Positions 63,408 through 64,000 of a DNA stretch of 64,000 nucleotides are shown here, one piece after another. Both the position numbers and the translations under genes were made by a program. Under the pieces are notes generated by a model. That model was not told the DNA's origin and ran no database searches. It saw only the letters and a program-made list of their open reading frames with translations. The stretch is from Verrucomicrobiales bacterium (lineage in GTDB: Bacteria; Verrucomicrobiota; Verrucomicrobiae; Limisphaerales; UBA1100): positions 6,097 through 70,096 of the forward strand of contig PBLV01000065.1 in the NCBI GenBank assembly GCA_002721895.1. Reading direction: 5' to 3'. How positions within the stretch are numbered: position 1 is the stretch's first letter; every line of letters begins with the position of its first letter.

Positions 63408-64000
63408 ATGCCCATTGCCACACCCCAGCAATACGCCGCGATGCTCGATGCTGCCCAAGCGGGCGACTACGCGTACCCGGCGGTCAACGTCACTTCCATC
63501 ACCACCATCAATGCCGCGCTCAAGGCTTTTGCCGACGCGAAGTCCGACGGCATCATCCAGTTTTCCACTGGTGGCGGCCAGTTTGCCTCCGGCTTGAACG
63601 TAAAGGATTCAGTCCACGGCTGCATCGTGCTGGCTGAGGCGGCTCATCGGCTTGCCGAGAAATACGACATCCTCATCGGCCTGCACACCGACCACTGCCA
63701 ACCGGAAGCCGCCGAGGGTTTCCTCAAGCCGCTCATCGCGGAGACCGCCAAGCGGCGTGAGGCCGGCCATACCAATTTGTTTCAGAGCCACATGCTCGAT
63801 GCCTCCATCCTGCCGCTAGAGGAGAACATGGCCATCTCGAAGGAATACCTCGAGCTGTGTGCGGCCAATGAAATCATCCTTGAGGTGGAGGCCGGCGTGG
63901 TCGGCGGCGAGGAAGATGGTTCAGCGGGCAGTGAAGACACCCCTGCCGAAAAACTTTATACCACACCCGAGGACATGCTCACTGTGTACGAGAGTCTTGA
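63408..64000 (+). CDS. fbaA: Class II fructose-bisphosphate aldolase (3' end off the window)
   Basis: The frame begins at ATG 63408 and stays open for 197 codons to the window edge. It carries class II aldolase features: YAYPAVNVTSITTINAALKA, QFSTGGGQFASG, the zinc/catalytic block LIGLHTDHC, FQSHMLDAS and LEVEAGVVGGEEDG. The length and HTDHC/GGEEDG pattern match the FbaA (class IIA) branch. It cleaves or forms fructose 1,6-bisphosphate in glycolysis and gluconeogenesis. No RBS of note. Confidence 0.96.
   Translation, partial: MPIATPQQYAAMLDAAQAGDYAYPAVNVTSITTINAALKAFADAKSDGIIQFSTGGGQFASGLNVKDSVHGCIVLAEAAHRLAEKYDILIGLHTDHCQPEAAEGFLKPLIAETAKRREAGHTNLFQSHMLDASILPLEENMAISKEYLELCAANEIILEVEAGVVGGEEDGSAGSEDTPAEKLYTTPEDMLTVYESL

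Overview
The window (64 kb, moderately to highly GC-rich) looks like a chromosome segment from a free-living, probably marine, member of the PVC superphylum, most likely Verrucomicrobiota. The evidence is the gene repertoire: MoxR/DUF58/BatA operons, DUF4159, ThuA, DUF7133-type propellers, cupredoxin fusions, sulfatase and sialate esterase, MG2-like tails and many secreted hypotheticals. This assignment is an inference from families; there is no rRNA in the window.

Layout. 1-6.6 kb (minus): a MoxR - DUF58 - BatA/VWA - VWA/GATase-like operon, cut by the left edge. 6.6-11 kb (minus): an operon-like block of four exported proteins (prenyltransferase-like barrel; two Pro-rich DPF-repeat proteins, one ending in a secreted glutaredoxin domain; one Lys/Glu-rich protein). 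All four carry the same (R/Q)(A/S)LRG motif after the signal peptide; I consider this the most novel signal here. 11-13 kb (plus): two coupled lipoproteins with MORN-like repeats and a shared C-terminal domain. 13-16 kb: an MG2-like tail fragment, a hypothetical membrane-anchored protein and an S1/P1-type nuclease. 16.2-31 kb (plus): a tightly coupled operon (TPR-metallopeptidase, DUF4159, MoxR, DUF58, BatA, giant DUF4175-like protein, GATase-like protein, caspase/legumain-like protein). It is paralogous to the left-edge operon, bracketed by two palindromic repeat elements and unusually rich in TTTAAA.

31-38 kb: two small exported or membrane proteins, a tRNA(CAU), and a minus-strand metal uptake operon (binding lipoprotein, OprB-like porin, ATPase, permease fused to a DtxR/MntR-like module, second permease). 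38-45.4 kb: a DUF971 protein, an RGG-rich protein, dnaE and an MFS transporter.

45.5-60 kb: a carbohydrate region. SMP-30-like lactonase, IlvD/Edd dehydratase, DapA-family lyase, UxaC and an SDR together outline oxidative sugar-acid/uronate catabolism. A sulfatase, sialate O-acetylesterase, ThuA and two PVC-type secreted proteins suggest polysaccharide deconstruction. 60-64 kb: ECF sigma factor, anti-sigma-like protein and PDZ protein in one operon, a MscS channel, and the start of class II fructose-bisphosphate aldolase, cut by the right edge.

Starts were moved inward from the longest open frames wherever a signal peptide, lipobox, family alignment or Shine-Dalgarno favoured it. Family names are from recognition of motifs; no database search was run.
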